Assembly: GCA_910586245.1 (NCBI GenBank)
Contig: CAJUFY010000012.1
Coordinates: forward strand, 1-21,282
Direction: 5' to 3'
Source: an uncultured Christensenella sp.
GTDB lineage: Bacteria > Bacillota > Clostridia > Christensenellales > Borkfalkiaceae
Length of the DNA: 21,282 nucleotides
Part shown: positions 1-6,441 of the stretch, piece after piece
How positions within the stretch are numbered: position 1 is the first letter of the stretch
Layout of the letters: every line of letters begins with the position of its first letter
Position numbers and translations under genes: made by a program
Notes under the pieces: model-generated
The model's database searches: none
Seen by the model: only the letters and a program-made list of their open reading frames with translations
What the model was told of the DNA's origin: nothing

Positions 1-214
1 TCTTATTGCCTTACAATTTTTCTTTTACTTGCTATGCAGTTGTCAATCTTCGGTTTTCCTTCAAAAGAAGGAGCCTTTTCTCACGAAAAAGCAAGCTGTC
101 TCAAAAGACAGCCTACACATAATATCACGAATTATACCTTTCGTCAAGCAATTTTTGAAAAAAATTACGATTTTTTTGCGGAAATTTTAATAAATTTTTA
201 TAACCTTAATATAT
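1..214. other. AT-rich intergenic stretch, no gene seen
   Basis: No convincing coding region lies here. Two small hairpins are visible: CCTTC/GAAGG around 58-71 and GCTGTCT/AGACAGC at 95-112. The second, read on the minus strand, is followed after four bases by five T, so it could be a weak minus-strand terminator backing up the one at 217-243. The 60-codon plus-strand reading frame starting at 34 has no ribosome binding site and a composition typical of random AT-rich DNA. Confidence 0.5.
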
Positions 215-216
215 AG

Positions 217-243
217 AAAAAATCTTGTGCAAAAACACAAGAT
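217..243 (-). terminator. Rho-independent terminator downstream of corA-fmdB
   Basis: Read on the minus strand, an 8-bp perfect stem (ATCTTGTG/CACAAGAT, arms at 222-229 and 236-243, six-base loop) is followed directly by six T. It sits about 90 bases past the fmdB stop codon and is the second of two terminators behind this operon. Confidence 0.75.
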
Positions 244-304
244 ATAGGATTTTATGAAAATCCCGACAAATACTCGGCCGAAACGCCATGCGTTTTTTTG
301 CAAG

Positions 305-331
305 AAAAAACGGCGTCGATCGCCGTTTTTT
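305..331. terminator. Bidirectional terminator abutting fmdB
   Basis: CGGCG and CGCCG form a stem around the loop TCGAT, flanked by six A on the left and six T on the right, so a U-tract is present on either strand. On the minus strand it lies directly at the fmdB stop codon. Confidence 0.7.
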
Positions 332-527
332 ATTTACAGCCCCCGCAGGTTTTGCAGTTGCCGCTACATTTTTTTGTCGGTTTCCCCGTGGCGGAGTACA
401 TACACCCCGCCCAGTCGCGCGCCGCCGCCGTTCCGCAATCCGGACACGCAACCGCTTCATCGTGATTTTTCACAAGTTCTTCGAATTTCTTTCCGCACTG
501 CGGACACGTATATTGCAAAATCGGCAT
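330..527 (-). CDS. FmdB-family zinc-ribbon protein
   Basis: A 65-residue protein that opens with the FmdB/CxxC_CxxC_SSSS zinc-ribbon pattern: a short beta start (MPILQYTC), CPQCGKKFEE with the first Cys pair at residues 9 and 12, then CPDCG around residue 28 as the second pair. The tail is unusually Cys-rich (CSGNCKTCGGC), which may give a second metal site. Family members are small and mostly of unknown function; a regulatory role is often assumed but not shown here. The gene begins 8 bases after the corA stop codon and is very probably translated from the corA message. The ribosome binding site is weak, consistent with translational coupling. Recognition as a zinc ribbon is firm; any specific role is not. 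Confidence 0.85.
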   Translation of the reverse strand: MPILQYTCPQCGKKFEELVKNHDEAVACPDCGTAAARDWAGCMYSATGKPTKKCSGNCKTCGGCK

Positions 528-535
528 TTCGGAAA

Positions 536-1525
536 TCAGTCCCTTCCTCTGCGGTTTCGGCGCTTCTTCTGAATGCGCGCCGTTTTGATTTTAATGGAGT
601 TGGTGGAGCGGATCACAAAGTACGCCAGAACGCCCGTCACGACGATGCAGATGCCGATAATCACCCAGAATCCCCAGGAAAGCTCCCCGAACGGCACGGG
701 CACGTTCATTCCCCACAAACTCGCGATGAGCGTGGGAATGGAAATGATGAGCGTGATGACGGCAAGCAACTTCATGACCGTGTTCACGTTGTTGGAAATG
801 ACCGAAGCGTACGCGTCCATCGTGCCCGACAAAATGTCGCGGTAAATGGTACACATTTCCACAGCCTGACGGGTTTCGACGACGACGTCGTCGTACAGGT
901 CCTGATAGTCCTCGTTCTGGGTAATCATGGAAAGTCTGCCCAGTTTGTTGTAGACGCCGATGTTCGAGCTGAGCGAAGTCGAAAAGTAGACGAGCGAATT
1001 TTCGAGTTCGAGCAACTGAATCAGCTCCTTGTTCTTCATCGAACGGTGCAGTTCCGCCTGCACGCGCAGCGATTTTTTATCGATCTGCCGCAGACCCGAA
1101 AGAAAACGCTTTGCGTTGCCGAGCATAAACGTGAGCATGAACAGCACCGGCTGAGCGGTATCGATCGCGACGCGGTTGGAAACGAAATCGCCGAGCACGG
1201 GATTGCCGCGCAACGAAACGGTTACGATGCAACGATCGTTATAAATCATCGCGACGGGAATGGTGCCGTAAATATCCCCTTCGTCGGTATCCGTAATCGT
1301 AGGCGTATCGACGAGGCACATGAAGGCGCCGTCGTCGCGCTCGAAACGCGCCGTCTCCTCTTCGTCGAGGGCGGCTTTGAGCATCTCTTCGGGAATCCCC
1401 GTAAGGGTGCAGATATCTTCCACTTCGTCGTCGGTGGGGTTTACGAGATCTACCCAGCAGCCTTTTTCGAACGCGTCAAGGCGTTCGGTCGAAGCGGTTC
1501 CTTCCGATTTGAAAAATTTAATCAT
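536..1525 (-). CDS. corA: CorA-family divalent cation (Mg2+) transporter
   Basis: The 329-residue product has the CorA layout: an acidic alpha/beta cytoplasmic N-terminal domain, a long helical stalk (about 130-250), then two C-terminal membrane helices. The selectivity motif GMN stands at about residue 272 at the end of TM1 (SLWGMNVPVPFG), followed by TM2 and a short basic tail ending in KKRRNRRGRD. The family forms pentameric channels importing Mg2+ (some members Co2+ or Ni2+). Two ATGs lie 6 bases apart; the second (1525) is preferred because the GGCGG Shine-Dalgarno at 1534-1538 is 8 bases from it and only 2 from the first. The gene is preceded by its own promoter, a leader ORF and a terminator that look like an attenuator, and is followed by fmdB after 8 bases. 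Confidence 0.93.
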   Translation of the reverse strand: MIKFFKSEGTASTERLDAFEKGCWVDLVNPTDDEVEDICTLTGIPEEMLKAALDEEETARFERDDGAFMCLVDTPTITDTDEGDIYGTIPVAMIYNDRCIVTVSLRGNPVLGDFVSNRVAIDTAQPVLFMLTFMLGNAKRFLSGLRQIDKKSLRVQAELHRSMKNKELIQLLELENSLVYFSTSLSSNIGVYNKLGRLSMITQNEDYQDLYDDVVVETRQAVEMCTIYRDILSGTMDAYASVISNNVNTVMKLLAVITLIISIPTLIASLWGMNVPVPFGELSWGFWVIIGICIVVTGVLAYFVIRSTNSIKIKTARIQKKRRNRRGRD

Positions 1526-1566
1526 AAGCATTTCCGCCTTTTTTAGCCTTACCTTTTCGTGGCAAC

Positions 1567-1596
1567 AAAAAACGCACAGAAAATAGTCTGTGCGTT
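1567..1596 (-). terminator. Intrinsic terminator in the corA leader (attenuator)
   Basis: On the minus strand a 10-bp perfect stem, AACGCACAGA (1596 to 1587) with TCTGTGCGTT (1580 to 1571), encloses a six-base loop and ends in six T. It lies only about 40 bases before the corA start codon and downstream of a promoter and leader ORF, so it should interrupt transcription before corA unless it is prevented from folding. Confidence 0.85.
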
Positions 1597-1657
1597 ACGG
1601 AAACACTTTAATAGGGCGCACCCTGAAACAGCGCTTCTATTTTCTTTCGCACAGAAA
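1587..1657 (-). promoter_or_regulatory. Candidate antiterminator of the corA attenuator
   Basis: The segment TTTCTGTGCG (minus strand, 1657 to 1648) duplicates the 3' arm of the downstream terminator. It can therefore pair over 8 bases (TCTGTGCG with CGCACAGA) with the terminator's 5' arm at 1587-1594 and block terminator formation. The segment forms part of the last codons of the leader ORF (Phe-Leu-Cys-Glu), so a ribosome finishing that ORF would cover it and favour termination. The pairing is visible in the sequence; the regulatory logic is inferred. Confidence 0.6.
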
Positions 1658-1702
1658 CTTTTCCGTTGTGACAACGCATCGGTTGTGTGGGGCAGCGTCC
1701 AT
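1637..1702 (-). CDS. Putative corA leader peptide (21 codons)
   Basis: A short ORF with a consensus Shine-Dalgarno (GGAAGGAG, 5 bases before ATG) starts about 20 bases after the predicted transcription start. It encodes 21 residues beginning MDAAPHNRC and ending in TEKFLCERK, then TAG. Its acidic and proline-containing start with a basic end recalls, in composition only, the mgtL leader peptide that controls mgtA in enterobacteria. Its last codons overlap the candidate antiterminator of the corA attenuator. It is too short for homology to help; support comes from promoter, ribosome binding site, position and the overlap with the RNA switch. Confidence 0.6.
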   Translation of the reverse strand: MDAAPHNRCVVTTEKFLCERK

Positions 1703-1731
1703 GTCTTCTCCTTCCGAAAAAATATACAACC

Positions 1732-1760
1732 ATTATAATACTTGTTTGCCCGTTTGGCAA
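1732..1760 (-). promoter_or_regulatory. Sigma-A promoter of the corA leader
   Basis: On the minus strand TTGCCA (1760-1755), a 17-base spacer and TATAAT (1737-1732). Transcription should start near 1725, giving a leader of about 200 nt before corA. Confidence 0.8.
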
Positions 1761-1779
1761 CTGTTTTTAAAAAACTTTT

Positions 1780-3228
1780 TCAGATTACGCACAGTCCCTT
1801 CACGAAGGAATCGAAGATGCCCGCGGCGTTGCAGCCCGCAGCTTCGAAACAGGCGACCATATCCTCGTATCGCGCGATCTTACCGCGGAACTTTTCGCAA
1901 TAGCGGCGGAGCGCGGCGTCGAATTTTTTATCCCCCGTTTCGCTCTTGATTCTGTCGAACAAAATCACGCCCTTGTCGTAGGCGATATTGCGGTATTCGT
2001 AATCGCCCGAAAACGCGGTGAGCGGACGGTTCATCGAAGTATCCGTATTCCCGCTTACCTGCGAATGCACGGAATAGAAAGCGCGGTATGATTTTACGCT
2101 CGCGTTCACGAGATCGGCATACGACTTGCCGTAATCGGGGAACGCGCCGAAGAAGAGCGCGGTGGAAAATTCGGCAAGTCCTTCGTCCTGCCACGCGTTT
2201 TCGAACTGGTTGCTCCCCACCGTTGCGTACCACCACTGGTGCGCCGTTTCATGCACGACGACGTGCGCGATTTCCGTTTCCCGCAACGAATTGCTGATCA
2301 TCGAAAGTCCCGCAAATTCCATTCCGCCGTAAGGGAAATCCGTCTGCACGACCGCGTAGCGCGGGGAAGCGTACTTCCCGAAGCGGTCGGAAAAGAATTC
2401 CAGACTTTCCGCCGCCGTCGCAAGCGTCTTTTCGGGCGAAAGATCCGAAAGATAATAATATTCTACCGCGACGCCGTTGACCGCGCGGGTAAGTTTTTTA
2501 AATTCGGTACCAAGCACAAACGCCGTATCACGCGCGTTTTCTGCCACTACATGATATGTCTTTTTTCCGTTTTCTGCGACTTCTTCCCCCGTGCCGCCGT
2601 ACGCCGCCGTATACGCTTCGGGCACGGTGAGCGTGATTTCGTAGTCGGCGCACTCGCTTACGAAGGGATCGCCGTTGCTGGAATAAACGTACTCCGCAAA
2701 TCCGTTCTCCCCCAGATGGCACAGCACGGGATAGAACGCCGCAAGGTTGACGGTATTTTCCCCTACGCCGAGCCGATGATTGATTTCGGCGAGCGTCACC
2801 GTAAACGTCATGGAAAGCGTTGCGGTTTCGTCGGGATAGAGCGGCTCTTTCAATTTGACGCCCAAAATATTTTCATCCTCGCCGCACACGGAAAAACTTT
2901 CCGCCCCGTTCACGGCGGTGACTTCGATTCCGCCGTAGCTCATTCCGTTGTAATAAGCGGACGGAGCGTACAGTTCGGAAACGGGCGAATATTTTGCGCC
3001 TTCGCGGTAGGCGTTCGCCCAGAGTTCGAACTTCAATTCTTCCAGCGCGTTTTCCGTACCGTTCGGAACGGTTACGTTCATTTCCGCCGTAAGTTTGCGT
3101 TCTTCGGGAAAATATTCCGCAACGATGGAATAGCTTCCCCGTTCGGTTCCGCCTTTTCCGCAGGCGGTGATTCCGAGCGAAGATAAGAGTACCGCGGCGC
3201 CGAGCGCGCAGACCGTCAGTTTTTTCAT
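1780..3228 (-). CDS. M1-family (gluzincin) metallopeptidase, lipoprotein
   Basis: The 482-residue product starts with a lipoprotein signal peptide (MKKLTVCALG, hydrophobic core, ITAC with the lipidated Cys at 23), so it should be anchored outside the membrane. The catalytic part carries the M1 hallmarks: GGMEFAG at 301-307 (variant of the GxMEN exopeptidase motif), HETAH at 326-330, and the third zinc ligand Glu349 in DEGLAEF, exactly 18 residues after the HExxH motif. It is shorter than full aminopeptidase N, lacking most of the C-terminal helical domain. The start at 3228 was chosen over the longer frame because GGGAGG lies just upstream and the signal peptide begins there. It probably cleaves N-terminal residues from extracellular peptides; the substrate is unknown. 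No terminator is visible between it and the corA leader, so read-through into corA is possible. Confidence 0.9.
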   Translation of the reverse strand: MKKLTVCALGAAVLLSSLGITACGKGGTERGSYSIVAEYFPEERKLTAEMNVTVPNGTENALEELKFELWANAYREGAKYSPVSELYAPSAYYNGMSYGGIEVTAVNGAESFSVCGEDENILGVKLKEPLYPDETATLSMTFTVTLAEINHRLGVGENTVNLAAFYPVLCHLGENGFAEYVYSSNGDPFVSECADYEITLTVPEAYTAAYGGTGEEVAENGKKTYHVVAENARDTAFVLGTEFKKLTRAVNGVAVEYYYLSDLSPEKTLATAAESLEFFSDRFGKYASPRYAVVQTDFPYGGMEFAGLSMISNSLRETEIAHVVVHETAHQWWYATVGSNQFENAWQDEGLAEFSTALFFGAFPDYGKSYADLVNASVKSYRAFYSVHSQVSGNTDTSMNRPLTAFSGDYEYRNIAYDKGVILFDRIKSETGDKKFDAALRRYCEKFRGKIARYEDMVACFEAAGCNAAGIFDSFVKGLCVI

Positions 3229-3241
3229 ATCGTCCTCCCGC

Positions 3242-3294
3242 GGTTCGGTTTGCCCGAACCCGACGGAATATTGTATGAAACGGATTGTCCGTTT
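3242..3294. repeat. Two inverted repeats in the divergent M1 peptidase/prmA intergenic region
   Basis: GGTTCGG/CCGAACC (3242-3248 and 3254-3260, five-base loop) would form a hairpin in the 5' leader of the peptidase mRNA just upstream of its Shine-Dalgarno site. A second perfect repeat, AAACGGA-TTG-TCCGTTT (3278-3294), lies beside a minus-strand TACAAT (3275-3270) that could be the peptidase -10 box. The second is a possible operator; no regulator is implied by the neighbours. Confidence 0.4.
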
Positions 3295-3320
3295 ATGCGT
3301 TGCCGCGCGTACGATTCCCC

Positions 3321-3349
3321 TTGACTTTTTCGGCACGGGAAACTATAAT
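3321..3349 (+). promoter_or_regulatory. Sigma-A promoter of prmA-mtaB-HIT
   Basis: TTGACT (3321-3326), a 17-base spacer and a perfect TATAAT (3344-3349). The usual start point 7 bases beyond the -10 box falls on the A of the prmA ATG at 3356. Confidence 0.8.
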
Positions 3350-3355
3350 GTATTT

Positions 3356-4306
3356 ATGAAATACGTAGAATTGACACTGCATACCACGACCGAGGCGAGC
3401 GAACTGGTCGCCGACGCGATGTGGGAATTCACGCCGCACGGCGTTGCCGTATGCGACGTAAACGATATCGTCGCACTGCAAAAAGACAGCACCGTATTCT
3501 GGGACTATATGGACGACGAACTGACCGCCGCCCCGCAGCGCGACGTGCTCGTAAAATGCTTTTTCGAACCCGAACTTGCAGAAGACGCGATCCGCGGCGT
3601 GCTCGCGCAAATCAACGCGCGCAAAGAACTTGCGGGCGAAGAAATTCCGTTCGGCACGCTCGAAGATACCAAACGCGAAATCGAGGGCGACGACTGGATC
3701 GACGTGTGGAAAAAACACTTCCGCCCCCTGCACGTCGGCGAGCGGATCGTCGTCGTTCCGGAATGGATCGGCTACGAACGGAATGCGGACGAGGTGATCG
3801 TAACGCTCGATTCGAACATGGCGTTCGGCACGGGCGAACACGAAACGACGGCAATGTGTCTGGAATTTTTACAGGAATATCTGCGCGCGGGGGACGTTTG
3901 CATCGACGTCGGCTGCGGAAGCGGAATCCTAGGGATCGCCGCGGCGAAGCTGGGCGCGAAGCAATGCTATCTGACGGACGTCGATCCGATCGCGGTGGAG
4001 AGCGCAAAGCACAACGCGCAGAAAAACGGCGTTTCGCAAAACATCGTCGTCGCGCATTCCAACCTGTTGGACGAAGCGAAAATCAAAGGCGAAATCGTAC
4101 TTGCCAACATCACGGCGGAAGTGCTCGTCATGCTCGCGCCCGCAATCCCCGAATACTTAAAGAAAGACGGCACGCTGATCCTGAGCGGGATCATTCAAGA
4201 CCGACTCCCCAAAGTGCGCGAAGCCTTTGAGCGGACGGGGCTGAAAGAGCACGCCTGCCGCGGACGGGGAGAATGGTACGCCCTCGTTTACGGGTGGAAC
4301 GAATGA
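3356..4306 (+). CDS. prmA: Ribosomal protein L11 methyltransferase
   Basis: The 316-residue protein matches PrmA in length and layout: an N-terminal substrate-recognition domain beginning MKYVELTLHTTTEASELV, then a class I S-adenosylmethionine-dependent methyltransferase domain with motif I at about residues 182-190 (CIDVGCGSGILGIAA), an acidic motif II (TDVDPIAVESA) and the LANITAEVL segment in place of the NPPY-type motif. It trimethylates L11 on lysines and the N-terminus. The start at 3356 is chosen because the family's conserved N-terminus begins there; in-frame codons upstream continue to an unrelated stretch. There is no Shine-Dalgarno site and the promoter's -10 box ends 6 bases before the ATG, so the mRNA is predicted to be leaderless. 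The stop overlaps the mtaB start by 4 bases (ATGA). Confidence 0.93.
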   Translation: MKYVELTLHTTTEASELVADAMWEFTPHGVAVCDVNDIVALQKDSTVFWDYMDDELTAAPQRDVLVKCFFEPELAEDAIRGVLAQINARKELAGEEIPFGTLEDTKREIEGDDWIDVWKKHFRPLHVGERIVVVPEWIGYERNADEVIVTLDSNMAFGTGEHETTAMCLEFLQEYLRAGDVCIDVGCGSGILGIAAAKLGAKQCYLTDVDPIAVESAKHNAQKNGVSQNIVVAHSNLLDEAKIKGEIVLANITAEVLVMLAPAIPEYLKKDGTLILSGIIQDRLPKVREAFERTGLKEHACRGRGEWYALVYGWNE

Positions 4307-5526
4307 AAGCGTGCATACTCACCCTCGGCTGCAAGGTGAACGAGGTGGAAAGCGCTTCGCTCATGCGCGGGCTCGAAGACCGCGGGTTCGAAGTAACCGA
4401 CCGCCCTTGCTTTGCCGATCTTTACCTGATCAATACCTGCGCGGTCACCGCGGAAGCCGAAAAAAAGAGCAGGCAGGCGGTCGCCCGTCTGCGCAAATTC
4501 AACCCGAACGCGCCCGTACTGGTATGCGGCTGCGCCTCCGAACACAATGCGGAAGCCTTCGCCGCGCGCGACGGGGTAACCCTCGTTACGGGCACGATGC
4601 GGAAGGATAAAATCCTAACCATGCTCGACCGCTGCGGCATCATCCGCGAAACGGAAACCGCATTCTGCGAACTGCCCGAACCCAAACGCAACAGAACGCG
4701 CGCCTATCTGCGCATACAGGACGGTTGCAACCGATTCTGTTCCTATTGTCTGATCCCCTATCTGCGGGGCAGAACGCGTTCGCGCAGCGCGGACGACATA
4801 TTAAAGGAAGCGAACGCCTGCGGGGCGAAAGAGATCGTGCTCGTCGGGATCGACATTTCCTCGTACCGCGACGGTGATACCGACCTTGCGGAACTGCTGT
4901 TAAAACTTTCCGCCGTGCCCGCGCGGATCCGGCTCGGCTCGCTCGAAGAGGGCGCAGTCGATACGAAGCTTTTGAACGCCGTACGGAAAGCGGGCAACGT
5001 TGCGCCGCATTTTCACCTTTCGCTGCAAAGCGGATCGAACGCCGTGCTGCGCGCCATGAACCGGCGCTACACCCGCGAAGAATTTTTAAACGCCTGCCGC
5101 GAAATCTACGGATATTTCCCCGACGCCGCAATCACGACCGACCTGATCGTCGGCTTTCCCACCGAAACGGAATCGGATTTTCTGCAATCGCTCTCCATCG
5201 TAAAAGAGGCGGGATTCGCGCGCGTGCACGCGTTCCCATTTTCCCCGCGCGAGGGAACGCAGGCGGCGAAACTGCCCGATCTGCCTGCCGAAGTAAAAAA
5301 GGAACGCATGGCGCGTATGCTGTCCGCCGCCGCAGAAGCGGAAAATACGTATCTCGGCCGATTCATCGGGAAAGAAGAAACCGCGCTGTTCGAAACGGAC
5401 GGCGGCTATACCGCGAATTATTTGCGCGTATACGCCGATCACACCAAAGAGGGCGGCACGTATCGGGTACGGCTCGTAAAAAAAGAAAAAGACGGCGCGC
5501 GCGCCGAACTGTTAAAGGAGTTATAA
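4303..5526 (+). CDS. mtaB: tRNA (N6-L-threonylcarbamoyladenosine(37)-C2)-methylthiotransferase MtaB
   Basis: A 407-residue radical-SAM methylthiotransferase. The N-terminal MTTase domain holds the three cysteines of the auxiliary [4Fe-4S] cluster (Cys10 in ILTLGCKVNE, Cys46 in INTCAVT, Cys77 in CGCASE). The radical SAM domain has the CxxxCxxC motif at 142, 146 and 149 (CNRFCSYC) followed by LIPYLRGRTRSR. A TRAM-like RNA-binding tail covers roughly 345-407. The KVNE signature after Cys10 and the LIPYLRGR segment fit MtaB (YqeV) better than MiaB or RimO. It converts t6A37 to ms2t6A37 in ANN-decoding tRNAs. It overlaps prmA by 4 bases, so translation is coupled, and the HIT gene follows after one base. 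Confidence 0.92.
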   Translation: MKACILTLGCKVNEVESASLMRGLEDRGFEVTDRPCFADLYLINTCAVTAEAEKKSRQAVARLRKFNPNAPVLVCGCASEHNAEAFAARDGVTLVTGTMRKDKILTMLDRCGIIRETETAFCELPEPKRNRTRAYLRIQDGCNRFCSYCLIPYLRGRTRSRSADDILKEANACGAKEIVLVGIDISSYRDGDTDLAELLLKLSAVPARIRLGSLEEGAVDTKLLNAVRKAGNVAPHFHLSLQSGSNAVLRAMNRRYTREEFLNACREIYGYFPDAAITTDLIVGFPTETESDFLQSLSIVKEAGFARVHAFPFSPREGTQAAKLPDLPAEVKKERMARMLSAAAEAENTYLGRFIGKEETALFETDGGYTANYLRVYADHTKEGGTYRVRLVKKEKDGARAELLKEL

Positions 5527-5527
5527 C

Positions 5528-5863
5528 ATGGAAAACTGCATTTTCTGCAAAATCATCGCGGGGGAAATTCCTTCGGCAAAAGTGTACGAAGACGACGAGA
5601 TGCTCGTATTCAAAGACATCGAGCCGATCGCGCCCGTCCATCTTCTGTGCGTTCCCAAAGACCACTTCGCCGATCTGAGCGAAGCGGACGACGCGCGCGC
5701 GGAACTGCTCGGCAGAATGCTGAAAAAAATCGCTTCCCTGCGAGATTCGCTCGGGCTGAAAAACGGATACCGCCTTATCGTCAATCAGGGCGGCGACGCG
5801 GGGCAGACCGTGCCGCATCTGCACGTGCATCTCCTGGGCGGAAAGACGCTCCCCTGGGGTTGA
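5528..5863 (+). CDS. HIT-family purine nucleoside phosphoramidase (HinT-like)
   Basis: The 111-residue protein has the HIT signature HLHVHLLGG with the catalytic histidine triad at about 97, 99 and 101, preceded by an N-terminal CIFCKI zinc-type Cys pair (4 and 7) and the typical VFKDIEPIAPVHLLCVPK segment. Length and layout fit HinT, which hydrolyses AMP-lysine and other adenosine phosphoramidates as a dimer in the cytoplasm. A good Shine-Dalgarno (AAAGGAG) spans the end of mtaB, one base upstream, making it the third gene of the operon. A strong hairpin terminator follows 50 bases later. The natural substrate is not known. Confidence 0.92.
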   Translation: MENCIFCKIIAGEIPSAKVYEDDEMLVFKDIEPIAPVHLLCVPKDHFADLSEADDARAELLGRMLKKIASLRDSLGLKNGYRLIVNQGGDAGQTVPHLHVHLLGGKTLPWG

Positions 5864-5893
5864 CCGCTTCCAAAAAAATCCAAACGCCGAGTA

Positions 5894-5899
5894 TATAAT
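5894..5899 (+). promoter_or_regulatory. Possible -10 box upstream of the 142-residue protein
   Basis: A perfect TATAAT lies between the HIT gene and the hairpin at 5914-5946. No good -35 is found at 16-18 bases upstream (the region is A-rich), so this may be a weak or activator-dependent promoter, or chance. Confidence 0.3.
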
Positions 5900-5913
5900 T
5901 CAAAAAACCTGTC

Positions 5914-5946
5914 AAAAATCCTTCCGAACTCGCGGGAGGATTTTTT
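5914..5946 (+). terminator. Terminator hairpin that embeds the next gene's ribosome binding site
   Basis: AAAAATCCTTCCG (5914-5926) pairs with CGGGAGGATTTTT (5933-5945) over 13 positions with one G-T wobble and a six-base loop, ending in six T. It is a convincing terminator for the prmA-mtaB-HIT operon. The 3' arm contains GGGAGGA, the Shine-Dalgarno site of the following gene, and the T-run is followed at once by that gene's ATG at 5947. Confidence 0.75.
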
Positions 5947-6375
5947 ATGCGGAAATTTTTACAGGCATTCAAAGCGGTAATCATCGTGACGTTCGCGCTC
6001 GGATGCGCCGTATTTTCGCTTTTGTTGACGCGCTCCCCCGTGTTCGAACGCGGTGAAAGCTACGAACTGTATCACGGAGCAAACAGCTCGTCGCTGCTTA
6101 CGGTGACCGATCGGCCCGTTTACGACAAACTGCTGTTCCAAAGTCTTGCCGGCGAGAGCGTGCGCTATATGGGCAACCGCTACGAAGCGCTGAAAACCCG
6201 CTTCCGCGCCCGTCTGCTCTTTACCGAAGAAGCCGCAGGCGTTACCAACTACTACCTGTACTCCCCTCTGCTCGGCAGCGGCGTAGCGCTTGCGGGATAC
6301 TCGGTCAACCTGCACGTTGCGGTCAGCGAAACCCAGACTGCGGCGGGCACCCCGCTCATCTTCGGCGGATTTTAA
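5947..6375 (+). CDS. Conserved-looking membrane-anchored protein of unknown function
   Basis: The 142-residue product is not recognised. One N-terminal membrane helix (about 9-29, VIIVTFALGCAVFSLLL) is followed by an extracytoplasmic part of about 110 residues with many aromatic residues and no Cys, ending in GTPLIFGGF. It could be a YwmB-like or other sporulation-related envelope protein, because the next gene encodes a SpoIIQ-like M23 protein, but no diagnostic motif supports that. The start is set by GGGAGGA six bases upstream, which lies inside a terminator hairpin. The two genes are separated by 66 bases without a terminator and may be co-transcribed. Confidence 0.75.
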   Translation: MRKFLQAFKAVIIVTFALGCAVFSLLLTRSPVFERGESYELYHGANSSSLLTVTDRPVYDKLLFQSLAGESVRYMGNRYEALKTRFRARLLFTEEAAGVTNYYLYSPLLGSGVALAGYSVNLHVAVSETQTAAGTPLIFGGF

Positions 6376-6441
6376 AAGGGCGCGTATAAAACGCGTGCAA
6401 AGCGTCAATGATCTACATACAAATTTTTTCGGAGGCAATGT

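Noticed and set aside
176..204. TTGCGG-17-TATAAC promoter-like sequence on the plus strand
   Set aside because: It lies in very A/T-rich DNA and points into the 3' ends of minus-strand genes with no plus-strand gene to serve.
34..216. 60-codon plus-strand ORF near the left edge
   Set aside because: No ribosome binding site, random-looking composition and no promoter.
254..1546. 430-codon plus-strand ORF opposite corA-fmdB
   Set aside because: It is the reverse shadow of corA and fmdB, both of which have clear family motifs; the translation is rich in His and Arg without domain features.
1525..1725. M-box (ykoK) Mg2+ riboswitch upstream of corA
   Set aside because: The conserved GGTGAGGCTCC and the paired downstream AAAGCTC segment are missing; the region is better explained by a leader ORF and attenuator.
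6375..6441. Sigma-F or sigma-E promoter before the SpoIIQ-like gene
   Set aside because: GTATA and CATACAAAT pieces occur, but the spacing and the remaining positions match none of these consensus sequences well.
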